From: Clostridia bacterium
GTDB lineage: Bacteria > Bacillota > Clostridia > Oscillospirales > Acutalibacteraceae
DNA: 63,052 bases
Direction: 5' to 3'
NCBI GenBank assembly: GCA_017380575.1
Contig: JAFODS010000010.1
Location: 1 to 63,052, forward strand
The position numbers were made by a program, and so were the translations under genes. The notes under the pieces are model-generated. The model saw only the letters and a list, made by a program, of their open reading frames with translations, made no database searches and was not told the DNA's origin. Shown piece by piece: positions 16,786-25,287 of the stretch (positions within the stretch are counted from its first letter, which is position 1; every line of letters starts with the position of its first letter).

Positions 16786-17790
16786 TTAAGATTTAAAAAT
16801 CAGTTCAATAAAATCTTGTATCTTCTCGTTTGAAAGCGAATCCGCACTCAATATATCAATTTTTTCATCACACAGCCTTACAGTTTCAAGTGACGAAAAA
16901 ACCTCCTGCATAAGTCTTTTGTATGCCTTCAGGCTGAAATCCATCCGCTTTTTTGTTTCAGCTTCCGAAGGGACAAGAAATCTTCTTGAAGAAACTCTTC
17001 GGCTGTTTTCGAAATCGCCCTTATGAAAATACTTGGACACAAAAACTCCTGCTTTCAGCTCAGGAATTATCAGGTGCTCGGCTCCGCTTTCCGTGTTAAG
17101 CGGGCAAAGACAGCTAATAACATCGTACCCTGCACTCAGTGCATATCGCCTTACCCTGTCCGTAATATGCCTTGCACAAGCTCCCGTGCGGTCGCAGATT
17201 ACAGTTATATTTTCGCAGTAAATGTCAAAAGCTTCCATATTAAGCTCGACTCCGTCAGGAGTGAAGCAGGTCACAAAACGTTTATGCTCTGTGCCGACCG
17301 TTCCTCTGAGTGTACCTCCCATCGAAGACCACAGACGTGACGAAAATCGGTTTACTTTTACAATATCCATATTCGATGAATCAAGACGCATCATATCGTT
17401 ACTTATACAACGGCAGGCCGTCAGGAATCGCTCTGCACGTTTCACTGCCTCCTCACGGCAAAGAATCAGGCTTTTTATTTTTTTCGTTTCGTCATCCAGA
17501 CAAAAAGTTTCGGTTGAATATGCAAACGTATCATATGTACCGTCAAGGATTCTGAATCCTGCATCTGCACTGTAAAGTCCGAGGCTTCTTTCATCCGCAC
17601 AAAAATCGATATAGCTCATCCCCCGATTGTCAAGCTCATTTTTTATTGAATCAAAAAGCTTCTGCTTCGCTGAAACGGAATATCCCTTTATAATATAATT
17701 TTTCTCCGCTGAAAACTCCGGCTTTGCGGCAAGAGAATAAAATCCTTTCGGAGAATACACCCCATAGTAGAAGCAGTTGCTTATCATCAT
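16786..17790 (-). CDS. Degenerate double P-loop NTPase-like protein (PRK06851-like, Walker A motifs lost)
   Basis: This 334-residue protein has two related halves. The first has SPKGFYSL (13-20), IIKG then YSVSAKQKLF at the position of a Walker A loop (35-46), and FRILDGTYDTF (79-89). The second has CFTPDGV (175-181), ICDRTGACARHIT at the Walker A position (198-210), and EHLIIPELKAGVF (238-250). The layout matches the clostridial tandem P-loop ATPases known as PRK06851, which carry KGGPGTGKST-type loops in both halves. Here neither loop has GxxGxGK[ST], so nucleotide hydrolysis seems lost. The ATG at 17790 follows GGAGG. Family assignment is from memory of the pattern. It is a single gene, divergent from birA. 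Confidence 0.6.
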   Translation of the reverse strand: MMISNCFYYGVYSPKGFYSLAAKPEFSAEKNYIIKGYSVSAKQKLFDSIKNELDNRGMSYIDFCADERSLGLYSADAGFRILDGTYDTFAYSTETFCLDDETKKIKSLILCREEAVKRAERFLTACRCISNDMMRLDSSNMDIVKVNRFSSRLWSSMGGTLRGTVGTEHKRFVTCFTPDGVELNMEAFDIYCENITVICDRTGACARHITDRVRRYALSAGYDVISCLCPLNTESGAEHLIIPELKAGVFVSKYFHKGDFENSRRVSSRRFLVPSEAETKKRMDFSLKAYKRLMQEVFSSLETVRLCDEKIDILSADSLSNEKIQDFIELIFKS

Positions 17791-17922
17791 CCTGACCTCC
17801 GTAAACAATATAGTATATTCTATTCAAAAAATTAATTCTCGTGCTTGTATAGTCAAAAAGTTTATGATATTATTATTTAGTAAAGATATTTATTGTGAAT
17901 TTAGCATTAAAGAGGTTTTAAA

Positions 17923-18672
17923 ATGCTTAATGAGGGAAAAATAAGTTCGTTGATTCATAACCCTGTTAAGGTTTTTGTTTTTGACACGGTCACATCCACC
18001 AACGATGTTGCAAAAAATCTTTGTAAGGATACTGAAGAGTGTATTCTTGTTGTCGCTGATGGGCAGACTAACGGAAGAGGACGTCAGGGTAAAAGCTTTT
18101 TTTCGCCAAACGGCAGCGGACTTTATTTTTCTATGGTTTTCAACACCGACTCCCCTGCTTTTGATTTTACGGGAGTCACCTGTGCTGTTGCAGTAGCTTG
18201 TGCAAGAGCCATTGAAAAGCTTTGCAACTTTAATGTTAAAATCAAATGGGTAAACGATATTTACATTGAAAACAAAAAGGTCTGCGGTATACTTGTTCAA
18301 TCCGTCAGCGAAAACGGTATCATCAAAAAGCTTATTGTCGGAGTCGGAGTCAACATTTCAACAGTCGATTTCCCCGACGAAATCAAGGATATTGCCGTTT
18401 CACTCGGAAAAGATATCGACAGAAATGTTTTAGCCGCTGAAATTGCCAATAATATTTCCGAGCTGATTTTCAGTAATCCTGAAAAATATATCGGTGAATA
18501 CAGGGAAAAGTCCAATGTTATCGGCAGGGAGATAACTTATTTCAAAGATAATATTCCTCATCAGGCTCAGGCAGTTGACATTGACGAAAAAGGCGGTCTT
18601 GTCGTGCTTGAAAACGGAGAAAAAATTACACTTACAAGCGGAGAAATTACAGTAAGATTTCCGCTGAAATAA
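17923..18672 (+). CDS. birA: Biotin--[acetyl-CoA carboxylase] ligase
   Basis: This 249-residue biotin protein ligase makes biotinyl-AMP and transfers biotin to the carrier lysine of biotin-dependent carboxylases. TNGRGRQGKSFFSPNGSGLYFS is the biotin/ATP-binding loop and KIKWVNDIYI...KVCGILVQS the second conserved block; a short C-terminal SH3-like domain follows. The N-terminal winged helix that lets some BirA proteins repress the bio operon is absent, so this is a monofunctional (group I) ligase. It lies 25 nt before the rubrerythrin gene. Confidence 0.93.
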   Translation: MLNEGKISSLIHNPVKVFVFDTVTSTNDVAKNLCKDTEECILVVADGQTNGRGRQGKSFFSPNGSGLYFSMVFNTDSPAFDFTGVTCAVAVACARAIEKLCNFNVKIKWVNDIYIENKKVCGILVQSVSENGIIKKLIVGVGVNISTVDFPDEIKDIAVSLGKDIDRNVLAAEIANNISELIFSNPEKYIGEYREKSNVIGREITYFKDNIPHQAQAVDIDEKGGLVVLENGEKITLTSGEITVRFPLK

Positions 18673-18697
18673 AAAAACTTAAAGGAGCGATTTTACC

Positions 18698-19228
18698 ATG
18701 TATAAGGGAACAAAAACTGAGAAAAACCTTATGGAAGCTTTTGCCGGCGAATCTCAGGCAAGAAACAAGTACACATACTTTGCAAGTGTAGCAAAGAAGG
18801 AAGGCTATCAGCAGATTGCTGCAATCTTTGAGCAGACAGCTAACAACGAAAAGGAACACGCTAAGCTTTGGTTCAAGGCTCTCGGTGAGCTTGGAAACAC
18901 AGCAGAAAACCTTGCTTCTGCAGCTGCAGGCGAAAATTACGAATGGACAGATATGTACGACCGTTTTGCAAAGGACGCTGAGGAAGAAGGCTTTACAGCA
19001 CTTGCTGCTCAGTTCAGAGCTGTTGCTGCAATTGAAAAATCTCACGAAGAGCGTTACCGTGCACTTCTCAACAACGTTGAGATGAAGGCTGTTTTCGAAA
19101 AAAGCGAAGAAATTATGTGGGAATGCCGCAACTGCGGTCACCTCGTAATCGGCAAGAAGGCTCCCGAAGTTTGCCCCGTTTGCAACCATCCGCAGAGCTA
19201 CTTCGAGATGAGAAAAGAGAATTATTAA
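18698..19228 (+). CDS. Rubrerythrin
   Basis: This 176-residue non-haem iron protein reduces hydrogen peroxide in anaerobes. The di-iron domain has the helices [27 protein letters not shown] and [12 protein letters not shown], with glutamate and histidine ligands. The C-terminal rubredoxin-like domain has CRNCGHLV (about 145-152) and [11 protein letters not shown] (about 161-171). The length is near that of typical rubrerythrins. AAAGGAG precedes the ATG. GC-rich, highly biased codons suggest high expression. It may be co-transcribed with birA and ends at a bidirectional terminator. Confidence 0.95.
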   Translation: MYKGTKTEKNLMEAFAGESQARNKYTYFASVAKKEGYQQIAAIFEQTANNEKEHAKLWFKALGELGNTAENLASAAAGENYEWTDMYDRFAKDAEEEGFTALAAQFRAVAAIEKSHEERYRALLNNVEMKAVFEKSEEIMWECRNCGHLVIGKKAPEVCPVCNHPQSYFEMRKENY

Positions 19229-19250
19229 TCTTAAAAATTCATAATGAAAA

Positions 19251-19283
19251 AAATCCGTCGAGATTCGATATCTCGGCGGATTT
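19251..19283. terminator. Bidirectional terminator after rubrerythrin and the ECF S component
   Basis: AAATCCGTCGAGA (19251-19263) pairs with TCTCGGCGGATTT (19271-19283) with one G-U pair. A-rich and T-rich flanks occur on either side. Confidence 0.85.
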
Positions 19284-19290
19284 CGCTGTT

Positions 19291-19818
19291 TTATCTTATT
19301 TTTTCTGCAATTTTCAGTATCTTCACTATCGGTATTACCAAGAGTGCACAGAAGAAGTTGCTTATGCCGTGAATAAGGTCAAAATACAGTCCTGAGCCTA
19401 TCCACAAAAGCATAGCCTTAAAATCAAGACCCATAATGAGTGCCTGACACGGAGCATAAAGTATTCCGTACAAAAAGCCGTGAAGAGCACATATAACCAT
19501 ATAGACGATTGGCTTTACCTTTTCGGGTATATTCTTCGGCAGAAGCATAACCGCTGCCCAGAGCACTGTCCATATATAAAGATATGGCAACCACCATGTT
19601 GCAAATCCTGAAATAAGTCCCGTAACAAACACAAAAATATATATGGGATAAAGTGCTTTCCTTCTGTAAACTACCGTAAACGCTACTATAAATGTGCCTA
19701 TAAGATGTATATTCGGAAGCAAATCCATAAGCACCTTGGAAGCATACATCAACGCGCCAAGCATAGCGAAAATTGCAACTTCTTTTACCGTAAGCTTACT
19801 TCTGCGGTCTGAATGCAT
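19291..19818 (-). CDS. ECF transporter S component, probably for a corrinoid or precursor
   Basis: This 175-residue integral membrane protein has about six helices. LTVKEVAIFAMLGALMYASKVLMD at the N-terminus has the small-residue AxxxA surface by which S components contact EcfT. LIMGLDFKAMLLWIGSGLYFDLIHGISNFF is the conserved last third. It captures a vitamin and works with an EcfA-A'-T module encoded elsewhere. It is translated from within the end of the DUF4430 lipoprotein gene (23-nt overlap) and shares its cobalamin riboswitch, which is the reason for proposing a B12-type substrate. The substrate is inferred from regulation, not from binding-site residues. Confidence 0.8.
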   Translation of the reverse strand: MHSDRRSKLTVKEVAIFAMLGALMYASKVLMDLLPNIHLIGTFIVAFTVVYRRKALYPIYIFVFVTGLISGFATWWLPYLYIWTVLWAAVMLLPKNIPEKVKPIVYMVICALHGFLYGILYAPCQALIMGLDFKAMLLWIGSGLYFDLIHGISNFFCALLVIPIVKILKIAEKIR

Positions 19819-20254
19819 AGGTCTGTCCCTCGGTAATTTCCGTCTGATCTACACCCGTAAGAGCGTATCCTCCGTTTTCGTAGAAAGCCCAGTACAAGCC
19901 GTCCTTATCGTAGTCAAGAGTTGTTCCGTTTACGGTCTTTACATAAAGTCCGTAAGGGCCGTCTTCACCTTCGATTATTCCCTCAGCCATAAGAGCCTTG
20001 CCGACGGTGTCCTCGTCCGAATGAACCTCCCACTTTGTTTCCTTGCCCTCTTTATCCTCAGCAATAAAGAAGAACTTCTTTTCACCCTGACCGATTACCT
20101 CGGGGGTTTCGGAAACATCTGAACCTGTTGTTTCAGGTGAAGTGGTTCCTGTTGTGTCTTTGTCCGTACATCCAATTGTAAAAAGTGATATGGCCGCAAC
20201 AATCACGATACAAAGGATTATGGACAAAATTCTTTTAAATTTTGTCTTTTGCAT
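19796..20254 (-). CDS. DUF4430 (transcobalamin-like beta domain) lipoprotein
   Basis: This 152-residue protein starts with a lipoprotein signal peptide ending in FTIGC (Cys at about 29), then a Thr/Ser-rich linker, then a DUF4430 domain (about 57-150). Residues typical of the family are TVGKALMAEGII, GPYGLYVKTVNG and WAFYENGGYALTGVDQTEI. DUF4430 is the bacterial counterpart of the small beta domain of transcobalamin and intrinsic factor. It is transcribed behind a cobalamin riboswitch and overlaps an ECF S component gene, so I infer a surface receptor that hands a corrinoid to that S component. Confidence 0.85.
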   Translation of the reverse strand: MQKTKFKRILSIILCIVIVAAISLFTIGCTDKDTTGTTSPETTGSDVSETPEVIGQGEKKFFFIAEDKEGKETKWEVHSDEDTVGKALMAEGIIEGEDGPYGLYVKTVNGTTLDYDKDGLYWAFYENGGYALTGVDQTEITEGQTYAFRPQK

Positions 20255-20335
20255 AATTTTTGCATCTCCTATAAAATTTTATTCCTCTCTCTGAGTAAAA
20301 CTCAAACCGGCACTCGCAGTTAAAAAAGAGAGCTT

Positions 20336-20494
20336 TTGTCAGGCGGATATTTCGACTCGGTGCATTTCCTTCACCTTCTCGGTTTTATCCAATGGCTTGT
20401 CCCTGATTTGCGGCATCAGGCAAGAAAGAAACCTTTTTTTGCACCTCACGGCGACGGGCTCGTACAGGATTTTCACCTGTTTCCCCGCAAGACA
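20336..20494 (-). promoter_or_regulatory. Cobalamin riboswitch upstream of the DUF4430/ECF S unit
   Basis: On the minus strand the core reads GCGGGGAAACAGGTG then AAAATCCTGTACGAGCCCGT and CGCCGTGA, the conserved GGGAA...GGTG...AATCC...GCCCG.CGC.GTGA pattern. A later AGCCATTGG ... ACCGAGAAGG block fits the variant B12-box/P6 region. TGTCTTGCGG at the 5' end can pair with CCGCCTGACA at the 3' end as P1. CTCTCT downstream can pair with AGAGAG just before the gene, a plausible expression platform acting near the ribosome-binding site. High corrinoid should switch the two genes off. Confidence 0.88.
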
Positions 20495-20500
20495 TACGGA

Positions 20501-20529
20501 ATTGTAGCATATAAAACAAGCGTTGTCAA
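20501..20529 (-). promoter_or_regulatory. Sigma-A promoter of the riboswitch transcript
   Basis: On the minus strand TTGACA (20529-20524), 17 bp and TACAAT (20506-20501) start transcription near 20494, immediately at the riboswitch 5' end. Confidence 0.8.
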
Positions 20530-20565
20530 ATTACAAAAAGCTGAAACCACTCTTTAAGAACGTAA

Positions 20566-20592
20566 AAAAGTCCGGCAAAAAACCGGACTTTT
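20566..20592 (-). terminator. Terminator after the four-helix membrane protein gene
   Basis: AAAAGTCCGG (20566-20575) pairs perfectly with CCGGACTTTT (20583-20592). On the minus strand the stem is followed by TTTTTT within the arm, ending the glnS-side operon. Confidence 0.85.
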
Positions 20593-20596
20593 GAGT

Positions 20597-21310
20597 TTAT
20601 TTACTTGCTTTGGCTTCTTTTTCTTTCTTTGCTTTTACCTTCTTCTCTTTTACGGGCGGATTTTTAATTGCCGCCTTTGCTTCGGGAGAAAGAGTTATAT
20701 AATAAGCAAATGTCCAGAATAAAATTCCGATGAAAAGCAAAGCCATTGTTATAACAGCATTACCAAGCTGGAAAACCTTGAAGTCGACTACACCTGAAAT
20801 TGCCGAAGATAAAATTGAACCGACAATACCTTCCGTACCCTCAAGATTTTTACCGAGGATTGCACCGATGTCAACCTTACCTGCTGTGAAAGGTGCTGTG
20901 AACTTGGTGAAGAAAGACATTGCAAGGAAACAGGACAATGCACCGCCAAAGCTGAATCCCATAACTGTTTTATGAGCCTGAGTGAAGAGTGCACAACCCA
21001 TAATTATAAGTGCAATAAGAAGTGCCAACACAAGCATCGCAGCTGATGCAAAGAGCCATCCCTTAACTGCATTTACTTCAATAGGCAAATTATCGAAATT
21101 GAAAAGATCTTTCAGGAAATCTAAAGTGCCTTCCTGAATATAGTTGATAATATCGATAACGCTTAATTCTTCCTTGATTGCTGTATCACCCATAACCGAA
21201 TTCAGCAATCCGCCGGGTGCTATGATTATTCTTATCATAATTCTTGTGACTGCTGCAGGAAAAACAGCAACAGCAAGAATGAACGTTACAATTCTGTTAA
21301 GGATTTTCAT
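20597..21310 (-). CDS. Membrane protein with four or five helices and a Lys-rich tail, unknown function
   Basis: This 237-residue protein has hydrophobic segments at about 5-30, 85-108, 117-135 and 180-205, and an extremely lysine-rich C-terminus (KEKKVKAKKEKEAKASK) that is probably cytoplasmic. A helical segment (LNSVMGDTAIKEELSVIDIIN) follows the first helix. I do not recognise a family. It starts 12 nt after glnS, so it is probably co-transcribed with the two tRNA synthetase genes. Confidence 0.65.
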   Translation of the reverse strand: MKILNRIVTFILAVAVFPAAVTRIMIRIIIAPGGLLNSVMGDTAIKEELSVIDIINYIQEGTLDFLKDLFNFDNLPIEVNAVKGWLFASAAMLVLALLIALIIMGCALFTQAHKTVMGFSFGGALSCFLAMSFFTKFTAPFTAGKVDIGAILGKNLEGTEGIVGSILSSAISGVVDFKVFQLGNAVITMALLFIGILFWTFAYYITLSPEAKAAIKNPPVKEKKVKAKKEKEAKASK

Positions 21311-21322
21311 ATGATTTCTCCT

Positions 21323-22975
21323 TTACTTGCCCCATGATGAGTTAAGAGCAACTGTACGGTTAAAGACAAGCTTGTCTTCTGTGCTGTCCTTATCAACGCA
21401 GAAATAGCCGTTACGCATAAACTGGAAGGTATCGCCCGGCTTCACATTGCCGAATCCGCCCTCAAGAAGGCAGTCTTCAATAACTGTGAGTGAATTCGGG
21501 TTAAGGTCTTCCTCGTAATCGTGCTCCTTACCCGGCTCTTCAACGCTGAAAAGTCTGTCGTAAAGACGAGCTTCGCACTTGATGCAGTCGTTTGCATTTA
21601 CCCAATGGATTGTGCCCTTAACCTTTCTGCCGTCGGGTGAATTACCGCCACGGCTTTCAGGGTCATAAGTACAATGAAGGCAGGTAACGTTTCCGTTTTC
21701 ATCCGTTTCGTAAGATTCACACTTAACAAAGTATGCACTCTTGAAACGAACCTCGTTGCCGGGGAAAAGACGGAAATATTTTTTAACAGGTTCAACCATA
21801 AAGTCGTCCTGCTCAACATAGAGTTCACGTGAGAAGATAACCTTACGTGTTCCCATTTCAGGATGGTCGGGATGAAGCTCAACTTCGAACTCTTCTGACT
21901 TTCCTTCGGGATAGTTATCAATAATAACCTTAAGCGGCTTAAGAACAGCCATAGCTCTCGGTGCATTGAGGTTAAGATTATCTCTTACACAAGCTTCGAT
22001 AAGACCGTAGTCAACAGTACTGTCTGCCTTTGAAACACCGATTCTGTTTATGAAATCTCTTACGGCTGCTGCAGGATATCCGCGACGGCGCATACCGCAA
22101 AGAGTAATCATTCTCGGGTCGTCCCAACCTGCAACGATTCCTTTGTTAACCATTTCAAGAAGCTTTCTCTTACTTGTTACACAGTAGTTGATGTTAAGAC
22201 GTGCAAACTCAATCTGACGCGGAGGCTCATCAAAACCGATCTGATCAAGGAACCAGTTGTAAAGCGGACGGTGGTTTTCAAACTCAAGAGAGCAGAGTGA
22301 ATATGTTACGTTTTCTCTTGCGTCTGAAAGAGGATGAGCAAAGTCGTACATCGGATAAACGCACCATTTGTCGCCTGTCTGATGATGAGAAACGTGAGAA
22401 ATTCTGTAAATAACAGGGTCACGCATATTGAGGTTCGGTGAAGCCATATCAATCTTTGCACGAAGAACCTTTTCACCGTTGCCGAATTCACCTGCAGTCA
22501 TTCTCTTGAAGAGGTCCATATTCTCCTCAACTGAACGGTTTCTGTACGGGCTTTCCTTACCGGGCTCTGTGAGTGTACCTCTGTACTCTCTGATTTCGTC
22601 TGCTGTAAGATCATCAACATAAGCCTTACCGTCCTCGATAAGCTTAAGAGCACACTCGTAAACAAAATCAAAATAGCCTGAAGCATAGTAGATATTTTCC
22701 CAGTTAAAGCCAAGCCACTTGATATCTTCCTTGATAGCCTCGATGTATTCAACATTTTCTCTTGACGGGTTAGTATCGTCAAAACGAAGGTTGCAGATAC
22801 CGTTATACTTTTCAGCTGTGCTGAAGTCGATGCACAAAGCCTTTGCGTGACCGATGTGGAGATATCCGTTCGGTTCAGGCGGGAAACGGGTCTGTACACG
22901 GGTGTTAACACCGTTCTTAAGGTCTTCATCTATAAAATCGTGAATAAAATTGGAAACTTTCATTTCTTCTTCCAT
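21323..22975 (-). CDS. glnS: Glutaminyl-tRNA synthetase
   Basis: This class I synthetase of about 550 residues charges tRNA-Gln directly. The HIGH-type motif is [16 protein letters not shown] at about 30-45 and the KMSKS-type motif VTSKRKLL at about 265. The C-terminal half has the two beta-barrel anticodon-binding domains typical of bacterial GlnRS. ATG 22975 has better spacing from GAGGAGG than the ATG at 22981. GlnRS is patchy in Firmicutes, many of which make Gln-tRNA by transamidation. It is directly downstream of gltX, its evolutionary relative, and a tRNA-Gln(CUG) gene is in the same window. Confidence 0.95.
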   Translation of the reverse strand: MEEEMKVSNFIHDFIDEDLKNGVNTRVQTRFPPEPNGYLHIGHAKALCIDFSTAEKYNGICNLRFDDTNPSRENVEYIEAIKEDIKWLGFNWENIYYASGYFDFVYECALKLIEDGKAYVDDLTADEIREYRGTLTEPGKESPYRNRSVEENMDLFKRMTAGEFGNGEKVLRAKIDMASPNLNMRDPVIYRISHVSHHQTGDKWCVYPMYDFAHPLSDARENVTYSLCSLEFENHRPLYNWFLDQIGFDEPPRQIEFARLNINYCVTSKRKLLEMVNKGIVAGWDDPRMITLCGMRRRGYPAAAVRDFINRIGVSKADSTVDYGLIEACVRDNLNLNAPRAMAVLKPLKVIIDNYPEGKSEEFEVELHPDHPEMGTRKVIFSRELYVEQDDFMVEPVKKYFRLFPGNEVRFKSAYFVKCESYETDENGNVTCLHCTYDPESRGGNSPDGRKVKGTIHWVNANDCIKCEARLYDRLFSVEEPGKEHDYEEDLNPNSLTVIEDCLLEGGFGNVKPGDTFQFMRNGYFCVDKDSTEDKLVFNRTVALNSSWGK

Positions 22976-22991
22976 TTTCATTTACCTCCTC

Positions 22992-24653
22992 TTATTTATA
23001 TTCATTAAGTGCTTTTGTAAGTCTTGCTTTGATTTCATCATTGCCGAGAAGGGCGATGATTGAATGAAGGTCAGGTGTGTTGCGGCGTGATGTTATTGCA
23101 ATACGGATAACCGTTGAAACGTCGCCGACGTGACCCTTGAAAGCTTCGGGATTCTTCTTATATTCCTTTACGTTAGGAGTAAAGCCGAGAGGTTCGCAAA
23201 GCTCCTTGATTTTATTGAACCAGGTATCCTTGTCATCCTCTGCATCAAAAACGTTGAGGTAAGCTTCAAGAACTGCCGCAGCGTCTTCTTTTGAAACGTT
23301 TTCGGGAAGTGTGTAATCAGGAGTATAGATTTCATTGTAGAAATATGAAATGTAATCCTTTATTTCGTCCCATTTTGCAATATCCTTACGAGGCTTTGCT
23401 GTTCCTCTGTCGATTGAAAGGATTCCCTTTGCAAATGCTTCGTCGGCAGAAAGAAGATTGTAAAGCTCTTCGTCAAATGCCTTTGCCCAAGCGAGTGATT
23501 TTTCGTAAACCTCTTCAGCAGTCATAAGTGAAATCACGTTTTTGCTGACGTCGTTGAGCTTGTTGAGGTCAAACAAAGCACCGCTTGCACTCATCTTCTT
23601 GAGGTTGAACGGGAAAGCTGACTGAGGTGCATCCTTGTTTGTCTTTCTCCAATCCTCAAAGTTTGAGTTTGCGATTGTGAGAAGGTACTCAATAACGCTT
23701 TCCTTCGGGTAACCGCTTTCTGTGTAGAATGAAACAGAAGCTTCGGGGTCCTTACGCTTTGAAAGCTTACGCTTACCGCCGTTATCCTCCTTCATAATCG
23801 GAGAAATGTGTGCAAACTTCGGCACTTTATATTCACAAGCTTTGAAAAGCTGAATGTGTGTAGGTACGGAGGAAATCCATTCGTCACCGCGGACAACGTG
23901 AGTTGTTCTCATAAAGTGGTCATCAACAGCGTGTGCGAAATGATATGTCGGGATACCGTCAGTTTTAAGAAGAACGATATCCTGAATGTTTTCGGGCATT
24001 TCTATCTTGCCCTTGATAAGGTCTTCAAACTTGATTCTGTTTTCAGGCTTACCGGGTGAGCGAAGACGAACTGTGAAGGGTTTGCCCGCTTCAATGTTTG
24101 CCTGCTGTTCCTCAAAGCTGAGCTCGCGGCACTTTGCCCATTCGCCGAAGTAACCCTGAATTGCAGTGCCTGCAGTTTCCTGCTCAGCACGGATTGCAGT
24201 AAGCTCGTCTTCCGAGCAGAAGCAAGGGTAAGCAAGTCCTTTTATAACAAGAGATTTTGCAATCGTCTGGTAAACTTCTTTTCTGTGGCTCTGCTGATAC
24301 GGACCGTAGTCGCCTCTTTCGGAATTGAAGCCGATTACACCTTCGTCAGGCTCCATACCGAAATCTGTAAGTCCCTGAATAATTGCAGAAACACCGTCTT
24401 CAATCTCTCTCTTCTTGTCAGTATCTTCAATTCGAAGGATGAAAACACCGTCATCGGTTGCTCTTGTTGTAAGACGTGCAACCATTGAAGCGAATAGACC
24501 GCCGAGGTGGAGGAAACCTGTCGGGCTCGGTGCGAAACGTGAAACTCTCGCACCCTCTGACAATCCTCTTTCGGGATATATTTTTTCATAATCCTCAGGA
24601 GTTTTTGTTATGTTCGGAAACATCAACTCCGCAAGTTTTTCATAATTGCTCAT
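22992..24653 (-). CDS. gltX: Glutamyl-tRNA synthetase
   Basis: This 553-residue class I synthetase attaches glutamate to tRNA-Glu. The signature motif appears as APSPTGFLHLGGLFAS (about 42-57) and the KMSKS motif as KLSKRKDPEAS (about 295). The C-terminal alpha-helical anticodon-binding region is complete. It is longer than many bacterial GltX proteins (about 480-490), with extra sequence in the C-terminal half. AAGGAGC lies before the ATG. It precedes glnS by 16 nt and heads the operon gltX-glnS-membrane protein. Confidence 0.95.
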   Translation of the reverse strand: MSNYEKLAELMFPNITKTPEDYEKIYPERGLSEGARVSRFAPSPTGFLHLGGLFASMVARLTTRATDDGVFILRIEDTDKKREIEDGVSAIIQGLTDFGMEPDEGVIGFNSERGDYGPYQQSHRKEVYQTIAKSLVIKGLAYPCFCSEDELTAIRAEQETAGTAIQGYFGEWAKCRELSFEEQQANIEAGKPFTVRLRSPGKPENRIKFEDLIKGKIEMPENIQDIVLLKTDGIPTYHFAHAVDDHFMRTTHVVRGDEWISSVPTHIQLFKACEYKVPKFAHISPIMKEDNGGKRKLSKRKDPEASVSFYTESGYPKESVIEYLLTIANSNFEDWRKTNKDAPQSAFPFNLKKMSASGALFDLNKLNDVSKNVISLMTAEEVYEKSLAWAKAFDEELYNLLSADEAFAKGILSIDRGTAKPRKDIAKWDEIKDYISYFYNEIYTPDYTLPENVSKEDAAAVLEAYLNVFDAEDDKDTWFNKIKELCEPLGFTPNVKEYKKNPEAFKGHVGDVSTVIRIAITSRRNTPDLHSIIALLGNDEIKARLTKALNEYK

Positions 24654-24846
24654 ACTAAATGCTCCTTAAGGCGGTATAGTTTTTCAACTTATACCCCAAT
24701 ATAAATATACATTGTATATTATCGCAGAAAATGTTGCAAGTATCAAGAGTTTATTACGAAATTTTAGATAAAATCTTCAACAAAAATACTATTCAATTTA
24801 CTTTTAAGGTTTGTTGTGGTATTATTGAAGAAAAGGTGGCGATTTC

Positions 24847-25224
24847 GTGAGTAATTTAAAGACTACAAAAGAAATATACAACGAACTTCTTAAGATTTCT
24901 GATTTACACTCTGTTCCTGAATTGAACGGTGATATCCTGATTTGGAAATTATATAAAAATTCTTATATAAAAGCGTATTGCGATGGTTATGATTCTTGCA
25001 TTGAAATAATCAGTGATTCTCCTTGGAAAGGTCAACTGACTCATTGGCACCCAGAAGATGATGAGATTTTCAACCATCTTTATACTCTTGGTAAAAAAGG
25101 AAACATTCTTGTTTTTAAAAAAGTTCTGTCGTATTATGATATATTTTATATGGGAGAACCTGCTAAATGTCCGTCAAATAAAAAACGGACTTGGGGTAAA
25201 TTAATATATTTGGAACAAAAATAA
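24847..25224 (+). CDS. Hypothetical protein, unknown function (GTG start)
   Basis: This 125-residue protein starts at GTG 24847 after AAGGTGG. The sequence is rich in Tyr and Trp (LIWKLYKNSYIKAYCDGYDS, HWHPEDDEIFNHLYTLGKKG) and looks like a small globular alpha/beta protein. There is no signal peptide or membrane segment. It is AT-richer than its neighbours and lies alone on the plus strand inside a long minus-strand region, with its own promoter-like region and terminator. That suggests an accessory gene of recent origin, possibly immunity-like, but no family is recognised. Confidence 0.6.
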   Translation: MSNLKTTKEIYNELLKISDLHSVPELNGDILIWKLYKNSYIKAYCDGYDSCIEIISDSPWKGQLTHWHPEDDEIFNHLYTLGKKGNILVFKKVLSYYDIFYMGEPAKCPSNKKRTWGKLIYLEQK

Positions 25225-25228
25225 AATT

Positions 25229-25255
25229 ACAGCAGAGTGAATTTCACTCTGCTGT
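25229..25255. terminator. Bidirectional terminator
   Basis: ACAGCAGAGTGA (25229-25240) and TCACTCTGCTGT (25244-25255) form a perfect 12-bp stem with a 3-nt loop, followed by TTTCTTTTTC. It serves the small plus-strand gene and probably the GH127-like gene. Confidence 0.88.
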
Positions 25256-25287
25256 TTCTTTTTCTACAACATTTTGTAGCCAATTTT

